A stretch of DNA of 64,000 bases from Planctomycetota bacterium (lineage in GTDB: Bacteria; Planctomycetota; Phycisphaerae; Phycisphaerales; SM1A02), in contig JACNLO010000057.1 of the NCBI GenBank assembly GCA_014381555.1, positions 19,754 through 83,753 on the forward strand, read 5' to 3'. Below the pieces are notes generated by a model. The model was given only the letters and a program-made list of their open reading frames with translations, searched no databases and had not been told where the DNA came from. The first letter of the stretch is position 1. Every line of letters begins with the position of its first letter. Below are positions 30,790 to 40,141 of this stretch, piece after piece. The position numbers and the translations under genes are program-made.

Positions 30790-31716
30790 ATGCCTGAGTA
30801 CGGACATATCCCTGTTCTTTCAGAAGAAGTTGCTAGTCTCCTAGATCCACAAACTAACGAAGTCATCGTAGATCTCACTGCCGGTCGTGGTGGGCATGCC
30901 CATCTTCTTGCAACAATTGCCGGAAAGACCTCTACGGTTGTCCTGTTCGATCTTGATAAGACAAATCTGGACTATGCTGCAAAGAGAATTCGCGAATTAG
31001 GTGTCAACGTGCACGCCATTCATGGAAATTTTGCCACATCTGCCCATGCCATTACAGAACTTGGACTTCGGGCAGATTGTGTTCTTGCCGATTTAGGGTT
31101 TGCATCGAACCAAATGGATTGCTCTCAACGAGGGCTCAGTTTCAAGGACGATGGTCCCCTCGATATGCGGCTCAACACTGATGCTGGTGTCACGGCGGCT
31201 GACATTATCGAGACGTCGAGCGAGACAGAGCTCGCAGATATGATTTTTCAACTCGGAGAAGATCCGTATTCAAGAAGAATTGCTCGAAAAATTGCACAGG
31301 AGAGACAAATTAAGCCGATTTTGAGTACGGTCCGCCTTGCGCAAATTGTGCGTAGTGCATACGGAGCTCGAGCTCGTTCATCACGAATGCATCCTGCAAC
31401 AAGAACCTTCATGGCGTTGCGAATTGCAGTAAATGGCGAACTCGAAGCACTCGATGCACTCCTCGAGGATATGCAAGCGGGCTGCCGCATGGTCAACGAA
31501 AACGGCTGGCTCAATGTAGGCGCTCGATTGGCTGTGATTAGTTTTCATAGTCTTGAAGATCGCAGAGTCAAACACTCCTTCGTCAACCTTGAAAAGTGCG
31601 GCTTGGCAAAACGGCTTACTCGCAAGCCAATTTGCGCTTCAGACGAAGAGATTGTGGCAAACCCACGATCTCGACCTGCAAAACTTCGTGCAGTACATGT
31701 ACTACCCGAAGCGTAG
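30790..31716 (+). CDS. rsmH: 16S rRNA (cytosine1402-N4)-methyltransferase RsmH
   Basis: RsmH (MraW) methylates N4 of C1402 in the 16S rRNA P site and is the usual second gene of the division/cell-wall cluster. Motifs: GHIPVLSEEV at the N-terminus, VDLTAGRGGHA (SAM site), VLADLGFASNQMD, and LRIAVNGELEALD with ISFHSLEDRRVKHSF. I use the ATG at 30790 since the TTG at 30775 lies inside sucB. The usual first gene mraZ is missing; the sucAB operon sits there instead. 308 residues, typical. Confidence 0.96.
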   Translation: MPEYGHIPVLSEEVASLLDPQTNEVIVDLTAGRGGHAHLLATIAGKTSTVVLFDLDKTNLDYAAKRIRELGVNVHAIHGNFATSAHAITELGLRADCVLADLGFASNQMDCSQRGLSFKDDGPLDMRLNTDAGVTAADIIETSSETELADMIFQLGEDPYSRRIARKIAQERQIKPILSTVRLAQIVRSAYGARARSSRMHPATRTFMALRIAVNGELEALDALLEDMQAGCRMVNENGWLNVGARLAVISFHSLEDRRVKHSFVNLEKCGLAKRLTRKPICASDEEIVANPRSRPAKLRAVHVLPEA

Positions 31717-31744
31717 CAAACAAAGGATTGATCGGCTAGACACT

Positions 31745-32368
31745 ATGACTCGTGAAAACAAACTCTCAATCGTAATTGCCTTTGGACTTCTAATCTTCGT
31801 TGGGATGTTGGTTGCTGACCACTTCTCGATTGCTTCTCACCGCGAAGTAGCGAACCTAGGTTCAAACATATCTACGCCACCACTCATTTCCCCAACACTA
31901 TTGATTGATGGACCACCACCATCGAAGAGAATCGCACCACAATCCAACCCTGCTGGTGACAGTGTCCATGTCGTTGTTCATGGGGAAACGTTACGTTCGA
32001 TTTGTTTAGATTTTTATGGGGATTCAAAACTTGCAGAAGGTGTCGCTCTTTGGAACAACTTACAAAATCCAAATGTTATTGAAAATGGTTCTCAGATTGC
32101 CCTCCCTGCTCGCTCCACATTGATTGCTGGAAGCAAAGTATTGCAATCAAAAGTCGAGGCTGTTTCGCCAATTCAACAGCAATCCCCTGCCGTCACAATG
32201 GGAACATACACTGTTAAAAAAGGTGACACGCTTTCTGAAATTGCGCAAAAAATCATGGGAACAACCAAAAAAACACAACTCCTTATTGATGTAAATAAAG
32301 ATGTTATGCCAAATCCAAATCGTATTGAACCTGGAATGATCTTGCAGTTTCCATTGAAGTCCTCCTAA
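31745..32368 (+). CDS. Membrane-anchored double LysM domain protein
   Basis: A 207-residue protein: short cytoplasmic N-terminus (MTRENKLS), one transmembrane segment (residues about 8-26), a proline-rich linker, then two LysM peptidoglycan-binding modules (VHVVVHGETLRSICLDFYG near 80-125, and GTYTVKKGDTLSEIAQKI near 155-205). I start it at 31745, since upstream codons lie inside rsmH. Its place between rsmH and the ftsL-like gene, with four bases before the latter, points to a role in septal wall synthesis. I know no standard division-cluster gene of this form; the role is inferred from position and domain. Confidence 0.82.
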   Translation: MTRENKLSIVIAFGLLIFVGMLVADHFSIASHREVANLGSNISTPPLISPTLLIDGPPPSKRIAPQSNPAGDSVHVVVHGETLRSICLDFYGDSKLAEGVALWNNLQNPNVIENGSQIALPARSTLIAGSKVLQSKVEAVSPIQQQSPAVTMGTYTVKKGDTLSEIAQKIMGTTKKTQLLIDVNKDVMPNPNRIEPGMILQFPLKSS

Positions 32369-32372
32369 AAAT

Positions 32373-32606
32373 ATGGCCCGAAAACTTATATTTTCAATCA
32401 TATTACTAAGTTTTGCATTTCTTGAACTCCTCACAGTTCGGCAGGGACAAATTAATACCGTTCATGAGATGGCACAACTACATCAAGCAATTGATTCACA
32501 CAACGAAACAATTCATTCGCTCTCTGTTGATATCGAGACTATTTGCTCACCGATACATCTCCAACAAGCAATTGTCTCTGCTGAAGTAGGCCATGAGAAC
32601 AACTAA
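32373..32606 (+). CDS. Small FtsL-like cell division protein
   Basis: A 77-residue bitopic protein: a single transmembrane segment at residues about 5-22 followed by a heptad-like coiled coil (INTVHEMAQLHQAIDSHNETIHSLSVDIE in part). Size, topology and position between rsmH and the ftsI-type transpeptidase match FtsL, which with FtsB and FtsQ recruits and activates the septal synthase. FtsL is poorly conserved in sequence, so the call rests on context. It overlaps the ftsI start by 14 bases, indicating coupled translation. Confidence 0.68.
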   Translation: MARKLIFSIILLSFAFLELLTVRQGQINTVHEMAQLHQAIDSHNETIHSLSVDIETICSPIHLQQAIVSAEVGHENN

Positions 32607-34329
32607 ATCAATCACAAATCGTATAACAATCACTGCAATTTTTATTGCTGTACTCGTAGGAATTATGTTTGGCGCCGCACTCTACAAAGTAGTAGTACTT
32701 AAAGTTTCGCCACCTAGCGCGCTCGTGCATGCAACCGACCCTGTCATCAGCACTTCTCATACTATTGCAACACGAGGTAACATTATTGACTCTCGTGGAA
32801 GAATTCTTGCAGCAAGCAGAATTGGCCACACATTATTCGCCGATCCATCTCTTGTAGAAGATCCAGAAAAACTTGCACTAGAGCTAGGCCAAAAACTTGG
32901 CATCTCTCCGGCATTTATTGAAGAAAAAATTCGCTCAAGACCAAGCAGCAAATATGTAGTCCTCGAACCGCTTCTCGATCACAACCAAGTTGAAACCGCT
33001 CGCACGTTGCAACTTCGTCCTATTGGAATTCAAGAACGGCTTGTAAGAGAATACCCACATGGAGATGTTGGTGGTTCATTAATCGGCTTCGTCGGAGCCG
33101 AACACTCTGGGCTTGCTGGGTTCGAGAATAGATATGACAATCAACTCTCAGGCGAGTCAGGCAAGTTTGTTCGCCAGCGTGATATAAAACGAAAAACTAT
33201 ATGGGTCTCCCCAGACCAATATCACCCTACAAATAACGGGGAAGATATCCAACTTTCTATCGATGTTGTCATTCAAAACATTGCTTCATCACGGCTGCTT
33301 GAAGCAATACATCATTGCAACGCTGGAGGTGGCAGGATTGTCGTTGCCAACCCATCGACTGGAGAAATTCTCGCAATGGCTGACATATTGAACCCACGAG
33401 ATGGATGGACACAACAGCCAAGCGACCCAAATAGAGAGATAAACCCTAGACTTGGTAGAAATCGCTGTGTTACTGATCCATATGAACCGGGTTCTACATT
33501 TAAACCCTTTGTTTGGTCAGCCGCAACCGAGCTTGGGCTAGCAGAGGTTGATGAAGTTTTACAAACACCTTCTGACAAACCTTATCGAACAACATTTGGC
33601 AGAAGTATTCGCGATGCACATTACTATGGACCATCAACATGGAAAAAAGTTCTCGTCAAATCAATGAACAGTGGAATGGCCATCGTCGCTGAACGTTTTT
33701 CACACGAACAATTACAGAACACTATTCGTAGTTTCGGTTTTGGAGAACGAACCTTAGCTGGGCTTGGAGGTGAAACTTCTGGCATCATCACATCTCCATC
33801 AAACTGGAACGATTACACACAAACTTCTGTTTCAATGGGACATGAAATTGCCGTGACTCCACTTCAAATGGTTCAGGGATTTTGCGCATTTGCTCGAGAT
33901 GGCACTGTTCCGCAATTACAACTTACTCCAGCTCAGGATGGTGATATCTCGATTGTGCGTAATGCCATTTCCCCTAAAACTGCTGCGCTTACAAGACAAA
34001 TTTTGGGCGAAGTTATGACCGAAGGTACTGGGAAACTAGCTCGAAGCGATATGTATTTGCTTTTTGGAAAATCAGGTACAGCCCAATTACCTCGAAGTGA
34101 TGGGAAAGGATATTTTGAAGAGCGTTACATTTCTAGTTTTATAGCAGGAGCTCCAATCGATTCACCTGCAATTGTTGTACTTTGTGTGATCGACGACCCT
34201 GACAAATCTATTGCTCATTATGGGGGAACCGTTGCAGGACCAGTTGTGCGTGATGTCATCGAATCGTCACTGCAATATCTTGGTGTAACACCATCAACAG
34301 AATTTCTTGTTCAAGCGAGTGTTGAATAA
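32593..34329 (+). CDS. ftsI: Septal peptidoglycan transpeptidase (penicillin-binding protein, FtsI/PBP2 class)
   Basis: A class B penicillin-binding protein of 578 residues. An N-terminal membrane anchor (residues about 8-30) precedes the PBP dimerisation domain (TRGNIIDSRGRILA) and the transpeptidase domain with the active-site motifs SxxK (EPGSTFKPF, near residue 300), SxN (VKSMNSGM) and KSGT (FGKSGTAQL). The next genes of a full division cluster (murE, murF, mraY) are absent; a UbiA gene meets it tail-to-tail with no gap. FtsI rather than SpoVD/PBP2 of elongation is inferred from the rsmH-ftsL context. Confidence 0.92.
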   Translation: MRTTKSITNRITITAIFIAVLVGIMFGAALYKVVVLKVSPPSALVHATDPVISTSHTIATRGNIIDSRGRILAASRIGHTLFADPSLVEDPEKLALELGQKLGISPAFIEEKIRSRPSSKYVVLEPLLDHNQVETARTLQLRPIGIQERLVREYPHGDVGGSLIGFVGAEHSGLAGFENRYDNQLSGESGKFVRQRDIKRKTIWVSPDQYHPTNNGEDIQLSIDVVIQNIASSRLLEAIHHCNAGGGRIVVANPSTGEILAMADILNPRDGWTQQPSDPNREINPRLGRNRCVTDPYEPGSTFKPFVWSAATELGLAEVDEVLQTPSDKPYRTTFGRSIRDAHYYGPSTWKKVLVKSMNSGMAIVAERFSHEQLQNTIRSFGFGERTLAGLGGETSGIITSPSNWNDYTQTSVSMGHEIAVTPLQMVQGFCAFARDGTVPQLQLTPAQDGDISIVRNAISPKTAALTRQILGEVMTEGTGKLARSDMYLLFGKSGTAQLPRSDGKGYFEERYISSFIAGAPIDSPAIVVLCVIDDPDKSIAHYGGTVAGPVVRDVIESSLQYLGVTPSTEFLVQASVE

Positions 34330-35301
34330 TCAAGCACGCCAAGAGATTGGTTGGCCAGTAACTCCGGTTGCTTCTTTGACGAGCATTATGAGGATTGCGC
34401 TACATAATGCAAAGCAAACCATAAATAGTGCAAGGCCGTAAAACTGTAAAGCCATTAGCCAAGCTGCTGCATACACACATTCCCAGAGAGCTCCATATCG
34501 GCGTATTTTTTCAGCTGCGAGTTGCCCAGTACGAGCATTGGATACTTTCCATCTGATTGTGATTGTAAAAAACGCTACTGCTGCAAGTGGCCATAGTAAA
34601 GATGTTACGTCGAATCCTTCAGGGAGGAGCGTTCCATATTTTGCAAATGGTCCGCTCAAAAGTACAACTGACCAAAAAACCCAACCTAACGTTATTCCTA
34701 CCCACCCTCGGAACGAAATTTTTGGTCGTTTGCCTTCTAAGTTATACATTGCAATTGAGCAAATCATGGCATGCGTCATCACAAGCCAAACGGGCAAGGT
34801 AAAGGTGAGTCCAATATTTGCAATCAACATGTGTGATGCATAAATAAGGCCAATGCTCACAAGCCCAACTGCTGGAACGTGTTTTCCAGCAATGTTATAA
34901 AACAAAATCGCAGCTGCTGTGAGTAGACCTATTCGAACTGGCCATGATCCGAGAAATGATGCAGCTAGTAAAGCAAATAGGAGAGAGCAAACCATCAACA
35001 CAACTGCCTGTGCAATTGGTACCCATCCACTTGGGATAGGTCTTGTTGGATGAAATGTTGCATCATGCCGAGCATCAATGGTGTCATTCAGCGCGGCTGC
35101 AAAACCACACATTCCCACTGCGATAACTGCGGTAGCGAGCATGGAGGACCACCAAGGAAGCCCATAAACACTTGTGCCAACGTATGCGGAATCACTTTTT
35201 GTGATAAACAGAACTAGCCAGATATTTGCAATCGCACCTATTGCAACACTAAATCGAGTGAACTTTAACGCTGCTATCATTTGCCTAGCTGGTAGTGCCA
35301 T
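34330..35301 (-). CDS. UbiA family prenyltransferase
   Basis: A 323-residue multi-pass membrane protein with about eight hydrophobic helices. The first aspartate-rich motif of UbiA enzymes is clear (ALNDTIDARHDATFHPTRPI, N-D-x-x-D-x-x-x-D). The second Asp motif is poorly preserved (YNLEGKRPKISFRG), lacking the usual DxxxD. UbiA enzymes attach polyprenyl chains to aromatic or sugar acceptors in quinone, haem or lipid pathways; the acceptor here is unknown. It is transcribed away from ribH with a 59-base divergent gap. The weak second motif could mean an unusual substrate. Confidence 0.78.
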   Translation of the reverse strand: MALPARQMIAALKFTRFSVAIGAIANIWLVLFITKSDSAYVGTSVYGLPWWSSMLATAVIAVGMCGFAAALNDTIDARHDATFHPTRPIPSGWVPIAQAVVLMVCSLLFALLAASFLGSWPVRIGLLTAAAILFYNIAGKHVPAVGLVSIGLIYASHMLIANIGLTFTLPVWLVMTHAMICSIAMYNLEGKRPKISFRGWVGITLGWVFWSVVLLSGPFAKYGTLLPEGFDVTSLLWPLAAVAFFTITIRWKVSNARTGQLAAEKIRRYGALWECVYAAAWLMALQFYGLALFMVCFALCSAILIMLVKEATGVTGQPISWRA

Positions 35302-35360
35302 ACGTACATCGTAACGATACGTGGCATCGTTGCCTTCCCTCGCTTACCATATACAATCAC

Positions 35361-35831
35361 ATGCAGTCAGAAATCAATCACACTCGTTCTTCAAATGGAC
35401 TACGAATCACCATTATCGTTAGTGATTACCACACCACAATCACTGAAAACCTCGCAAACTCTGCTAAACAAGCGTTTATTGAGTGTGGAGGACGTAGTGA
35501 AGATTGCAATATCATCCACGTTGCAGGAGCCTGGGAACTTCCCGTCCTTGCAAAAGTTGTAGCGAGTGCCAATGAAGTTGACGGAATTGTAGCCCTTGGT
35601 TGCATTCTCACAGGAGAAACAACGCATGATCGGGTAATCGCTGAGGCAATTGCACACGGTCTTATGGAGATCTCCATTCAATGGCAGCACCCTGTTTCCA
35701 TGGGTGTTTTAACTTGCCAAACTCTTGAACAAGCCCAAGCAAGATCTGGTGGATCATCTGGTAACAAAGGCGTAGAAGCAATGCATGCCGCCATTGAAAC
35801 CGCAGCTACCATAAAGGAAAACCGACCATAA
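35361..35831 (+). CDS. ribH: 6,7-dimethyl-8-ribityllumazine synthase
   Basis: Lumazine synthase joins 5-amino-6-ribitylaminouracil and dihydroxybutanone phosphate in riboflavin synthesis. Seen: VAGAWELPV, GCILTGETTHDRVIAEAI with the catalytic histidine, and the C-terminal ARSGGSSGNKGVEAM. I use ATG 35361 (156 residues, usual length) and not the 22 codons upstream, which would overlap the UbiA gene. nusB starts in the stop codon (TAATG), so translation is coupled, a ribH-nusB order common in bacteria. Confidence 0.96.
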   Translation: MQSEINHTRSSNGLRITIIVSDYHTTITENLANSAKQAFIECGGRSEDCNIIHVAGAWELPVLAKVVASANEVDGIVALGCILTGETTHDRVIAEAIAHGLMEISIQWQHPVSMGVLTCQTLEQAQARSGGSSGNKGVEAMHAAIETAATIKENRP

Positions 35832-36277
35832 TGCCAAACGAGTCGCTAAGTCAACGCTCAATACGTCAACAGGCCCTTCAACTGCTTTGTCAATTTGACG
35901 CTGGAAACGAAGATGTTGCTTGTGTCGCAGAAGATCCATTTGACGAAGACACTTCATCGACAGTCACTCCAAATGAAAAAGCTTTCAAACTAGCTAAGAA
36001 AATATGGGAAGATAAAATTTCTGCCGATGCACAAATCGAGTTACTCACACCTGATTGGCCAATTCACCGACAACCATTAATTGATCGAAATATTCTACGA
36101 CTTGCAAGGTATGAAATAATCACGGGTATGACCCCCCCGATTGTAGCTATTGACGAAGCCATCGAGCTCGCTCGCATCTTCTCTACCGAGCACTCTTCGA
36201 CCTTTATCAACGGTGTTTTAGATACTTTATATAACCAATCTAAACCATTCACCAAAACTGTCAACGGGGAGAGTTAA
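35831..36277 (+). CDS. nusB: Transcription antitermination factor NusB
   Basis: NusB binds boxA RNA with NusE/S10 in rRNA antitermination. The 148-residue helical protein shows SIRQQALQLLCQFD at the start, LIDRNILRLARYEI, and the conserved TPPIVAIDEAIELARIF and STFINGVLDTL near the end. It overlaps ribH by one base and abuts ftsY with zero gap. Typical length. Confidence 0.95.
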   Translation: MPNESLSQRSIRQQALQLLCQFDAGNEDVACVAEDPFDEDTSSTVTPNEKAFKLAKKIWEDKISADAQIELLTPDWPIHRQPLIDRNILRLARYEIITGMTPPIVAIDEAIELARIFSTEHSSTFINGVLDTLYNQSKPFTKTVNGES

Positions 36278-37201
36278 GTGGGTTTATTCCGTGCAACACT
36301 TAACTCGCTAAGAAGAGGATTATCGAAAACAAGGTCTGTTCTTGCCGACCCTCTATCAACAATGCGAGGGAGAGTGATTGACGCTGAAACAATAGAAGAG
36401 CTTGAACACCTATTGCTCTCTTCAGACGTAGGTGTCACAACAACTGATGCAATCATTCAAGATATTCGCGAAGCAGCAAACCAAGGCGAATTAAAAAACA
36501 GGGACATCATTGAAGTACTGCGTGAACGTTTGCTTGCACGACTTCAGGGAAAAGATCGATCTCTGGCTATCGCTTCAAAACCTCCAACTGCAATTCTAGT
36601 TGCGGGCGTGAACGGAGTTGGCAAAACAACAAGTGTTGCAAAAATAGGAAAAGCTCTTCTTGATGATAACCGTAGTGTTCTTCTTGCCGCAGCAGACACA
36701 TTCCGAGCAGGCGCAGTCTCCCAATTATCAACATGGGCTTCGCGGTTAGGAATAGAAATCGTAAAGGGTGAGCAGGGGTCAGATCCAGCAGCAGTCACCT
36801 TCGACGCTGCTTCTGCTGCAGTGGCAAGGAATGCAGATGTCCTTCTCATCGATACAGCAGGTCGACTTCACACACAAGAACCATTGATGAGGCAACTGGA
36901 AAAGATTAAAGCAGTTACTACAAAAAAAATTCCTGATGCTCCCCATGAAGTCCTGCTCGTGCTTGATGGTACTCAGGGCCAAAACACCCTCGTTCAGGCG
37001 AAACGATTCGCTCAGAGCATTGATGTCACTGGGATTTTTTTGGCAAAACTAGACGGCACTGCTCGGGGCGGGATTGTATTTGCAATAGAGGATGAGACTG
37101 GGATACCCGTAAAACTAGTGGGAATTGGCGAGCGACCTGAAGATGTAGAGGCATTCGACCCCGAAACATTTGTCGATGCCCTCATCGATGTTGGCCAATA
37201 A
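36278..37201 (+). CDS. ftsY: Signal recognition particle receptor FtsY
   Basis: FtsY receives SRP-bound ribosomes at the membrane. The 307 residues form the N and G domains only: helical N domain, P-loop GVNGVGKTTSVAKIGK near residue 115, ADTFRAGAVSQL, DTAGRLHTQEPLM, LVLDGTQGQ, and LAKLDGTARGG. The acidic A domain of E. coli FtsY is absent, as in many bacteria. The GTG start follows the nusB stop directly with GGGGAGAG upstream. Operon ribH-nusB-ftsY. Confidence 0.96.
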   Translation: MGLFRATLNSLRRGLSKTRSVLADPLSTMRGRVIDAETIEELEHLLLSSDVGVTTTDAIIQDIREAANQGELKNRDIIEVLRERLLARLQGKDRSLAIASKPPTAILVAGVNGVGKTTSVAKIGKALLDDNRSVLLAAADTFRAGAVSQLSTWASRLGIEIVKGEQGSDPAAVTFDAASAAVARNADVLLIDTAGRLHTQEPLMRQLEKIKAVTTKKIPDAPHEVLLVLDGTQGQNTLVQAKRFAQSIDVTGIFLAKLDGTARGGIVFAIEDETGIPVKLVGIGERPEDVEAFDPETFVDALIDVGQ

Positions 37202-37234
37202 TGGGGGATTAAACAATCCCCAAATCACGCATTC

Positions 37235-37240
37235 AGGAGG
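37235..37240 (+). promoter_or_regulatory. Ribosome binding site deciding a TTG start
   Basis: A full AGGAGG nine bases before TTG 37250. The signal peptide reads directly from that TTG, and no ATG fits, so the non-standard start is well supported. Confidence 0.75.
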
Positions 37241-37249
37241 TATCATCCC

Positions 37250-40141
37250 TTGTACGTGATACGCCTCTGCATCATTCTGCTCACAGTTATATTCCCCGGA
37301 ACGACCTTCGCGCAGTCTCAAGTTGTCACTTCGGAAATATCCCTACGAGGTGACCGGTTATCCGGTGTCGTCTTGCCGGTTCTCCCAAGAGCAACCGATA
37401 TAGCCGTTCAAGGTCTTCGTGCGAACGCTTGGACGGTTGACGACACAAAGCGACTACTTGTAGAACAAAACTTCATAGTCACTATCGGTGCCTATACCTT
37501 TGAATCAGACACTGGAGTGGTCTGGATTAACAGAATGGAAACACACGCGGGCGTTGTTTCCCAAATTGCAGTCTACCTTCCTACATTTACTAAATCCTCT
37601 AAGCACGCAACTATGGGAGCCCAAGGAGAAAATCTCCTCGTAGTAGGAAGCACTCTAGGTAAGGTAACACTTGATGTTGCATTGCTTGAATCCAAAAAAC
37701 CAAAAGGAAAAGAGAAACTTTTACGCCGCGCGGAATCACGGTTAGCCACATACATCCAAAACCTGACAAATTCTCCTGAAGAACTTTCGGCTCGACCAAA
37801 AGTCATCCCATTTCCTGAACAGCAACTGCAAGATGTACTTGCAAAGACAACCGTGGTTGAAAACAGAAAGAGGACATGGCTCAAACCAAAATCTGGATTT
37901 GTTTCTATCAGTGCGAATCTTGTTGAATTGCTACCAGATGAATTAGAAAACGCGATTACCCTCACTGGGGATGTACACATCGTATTACGGTCTCTTGCTG
38001 GCATTAGTGACATGGAAATGTCTGCCGCAAGAAGTGTTGTGTTTACAGATCCCGGTGGCGTCCGCGATATTGCATCAGGCAAAGTTGATATTTCTGATGT
38101 TCATGGCATTTATCTTGAAGGCAATGTCGTCATTACGGCGAACGCAGGAAAGTATTTGTTACGGGCGCCAAAGATGTATTACGACTTCAAAACAGAGAAA
38201 GCCGTCATGCTCGAAGCGGTTCTTCGAACGTATGTTGAAGACGGTCGCGTTCCCATGTTTATCCGAGCAGATGAACTTCGACAGATATCTGAAAATGAAT
38301 GGGTCGGAGAGGGTGTACAAGTGTCTACGAGTGCGTTTGCAACACCTGACATTGCGGTTGGTGCAACCAAAATGACCATTACAAAACAAGAGAATGGAAA
38401 CACATACGTCAAAAGCGAGAACAATACGATTCGACTTGGTGGCGTCCCCATCATGTACTGGCCAAAGTATGAAGGCGAAGCGGGTGGGATTCCATTACGT
38501 GGAGCAAAAATTGGGTTCAAAGATGATTTCGGACTCATGGTCGAAACAAAATGGGATTTATATTCCCTCTTAGGTGTGCCGAAACCAGAAGGCGTAAAGA
38601 CCACATTACGAGTTGACACGTTTACAGAACGTGGTTCAGCTGTTGGGCTCGATTTTCTCTACACAACCGATCACAGTAGCGGTCTTATTAATTCGTACCT
38701 CCAATCAGATTCTGGGACTCAAAAGACTGCTTCTGGTCTCGAAACACCAGTCACGAATACAGACCGAGGGTATTTCTTGTGGTCAAACAAAACAAAACTG
38801 AACGAATACTGGAGAGTTCAAACACAACTCAACTACATCAGTGACCCCACCTATATGTCTGTGTGGAGACAAAAGGATTACAACAATCATCTTGAATACG
38901 AGTCCAGCATCTATGCAAAGTATCAAAAAGAAAACACAGCATTCACCGCACTCTTAAAAAGTGATTTAAACAAATTCATCTCTACGAGTTGGTTACTCGC
39001 ATCGAGACAGTATAAGGTTGATAAAACCCCTGAGTTAGGCCTGTTCTTTTACGGAGAAAAGTTACTAAACGATGCAATCACTTGGTCAAGCCAAACAAAA
39101 ATTATGCGGGAGCGCATGGTCTTTCAAAATGGTACACCTAATGAACTTGGGCTTCGTAGAGCAGCTTTCGGATTAGCGAGTGCAGATACCGCCATTTCTG
39201 CGCCACTCACTGCTTCTGGTTTACAGGAAAACTATCAGAACAGACTTGTAACTCGCCAAGAGTTCTCCATGCCACTACAAGTTGGTAATATTAAACTTGT
39301 TCCCTACGCAAGTATTCAAGCACAATGGGGAATCTCAAACACCGAAGAAGTAGATCAACTCCGTGAATCAAATTATTGGTTCAGAACAGTCGGCCTTCGC
39401 GCTTCAACACAATTCAATCGCATTTACAATAGTGTTGATAATGACCTCCTAGATCTTCACAGATTACGACACGTCATTGAACCTTATCTTACAGTGTGGA
39501 ATGGCGATAGCAATATTGACATTTCATCTATTCCTCAATACGACGCAAGCATTGACAACATTGCAGAGGGCACACTCACTTGGGTTGGTGTTCGAAACAC
39601 ACTTCAAACTTGGAGAGGCGGACCTGGACGATGGTATAAAGTAGATTGGCTTACCCTTGATACTTCGTTGCTCTTTTCAAGTAATGGGACCATGCAGCGT
39701 TATGACAACCCTCAATTTTTTAACTGGCGACCAGAATATTCGTCCATGCAAGATGCCTTTGTCGCAAATGGAAAATTTCAGTACAGCGATAGTGTCGCCT
39801 TCATAGGCAATGGCACTTGGAATCTAGATGATGGGACATTTTCTCGTGGCTCAGTTGGTGCAGAACTTGACCACGGACGAGACGTTAGAACATATCTTGA
39901 ATACCGTGAAATTGATGTCACTAATGACCAATTCCTTTCACTTGGCATCAGATACGATTTGACCAAACGGTATTCATTAAACTTTTCCCCATCTTGGAAC
40001 TTCAATATTGACGATTTGCAATCTCTCAACTTCGCTATGACACGTCATTACCCAGAGTTTGATTTGATTGGACAAATTTCATACAACGAAATTCAAGATG
40101 AGACAGAATATGGGTTCCGGTTCAAGCTTCTTAAGTTTTAA
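37250..40141 (+). CDS. lptD: LptD/OstA-like outer-membrane LPS assembly protein
   Basis: A 963-residue protein with a signal peptide (MYVIRLCIILLTVIFPGTTFA) and mature start QSQVVTS. The region about 230-400 has the OstA/LptA-type beta-jellyroll pattern (EGNVVITANAGKYLLRAPKMYYDFKTEKAVM in part), and the C-terminal 550 residues are beta-barrel-like, ending in an aromatic-rich strand (EYGFRFKLLKF). LptD inserts lipopolysaccharide into the outer leaflet; its presence implies a Gram-negative envelope. Start is TTG with AGGAGG. The N-terminal 200 residues do not match LptD that I recognise. It overlaps rsmA tail-to-tail by 11 bases. Confidence 0.78.
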   Translation: MYVIRLCIILLTVIFPGTTFAQSQVVTSEISLRGDRLSGVVLPVLPRATDIAVQGLRANAWTVDDTKRLLVEQNFIVTIGAYTFESDTGVVWINRMETHAGVVSQIAVYLPTFTKSSKHATMGAQGENLLVVGSTLGKVTLDVALLESKKPKGKEKLLRRAESRLATYIQNLTNSPEELSARPKVIPFPEQQLQDVLAKTTVVENRKRTWLKPKSGFVSISANLVELLPDELENAITLTGDVHIVLRSLAGISDMEMSAARSVVFTDPGGVRDIASGKVDISDVHGIYLEGNVVITANAGKYLLRAPKMYYDFKTEKAVMLEAVLRTYVEDGRVPMFIRADELRQISENEWVGEGVQVSTSAFATPDIAVGATKMTITKQENGNTYVKSENNTIRLGGVPIMYWPKYEGEAGGIPLRGAKIGFKDDFGLMVETKWDLYSLLGVPKPEGVKTTLRVDTFTERGSAVGLDFLYTTDHSSGLINSYLQSDSGTQKTASGLETPVTNTDRGYFLWSNKTKLNEYWRVQTQLNYISDPTYMSVWRQKDYNNHLEYESSIYAKYQKENTAFTALLKSDLNKFISTSWLLASRQYKVDKTPELGLFFYGEKLLNDAITWSSQTKIMRERMVFQNGTPNELGLRRAAFGLASADTAISAPLTASGLQENYQNRLVTRQEFSMPLQVGNIKLVPYASIQAQWGISNTEEVDQLRESNYWFRTVGLRASTQFNRIYNSVDNDLLDLHRLRHVIEPYLTVWNGDSNIDISSIPQYDASIDNIAEGTLTWVGVRNTLQTWRGGPGRWYKVDWLTLDTSLLFSSNGTMQRYDNPQFFNWRPEYSSMQDAFVANGKFQYSDSVAFIGNGTWNLDDGTFSRGSVGAELDHGRDVRTYLEYREIDVTNDQFLSLGIRYDLTKRYSLNFSPSWNFNIDDLQSLNFAMTRHYPEFDLIGQISYNEIQDETEYGFRFKLLKF

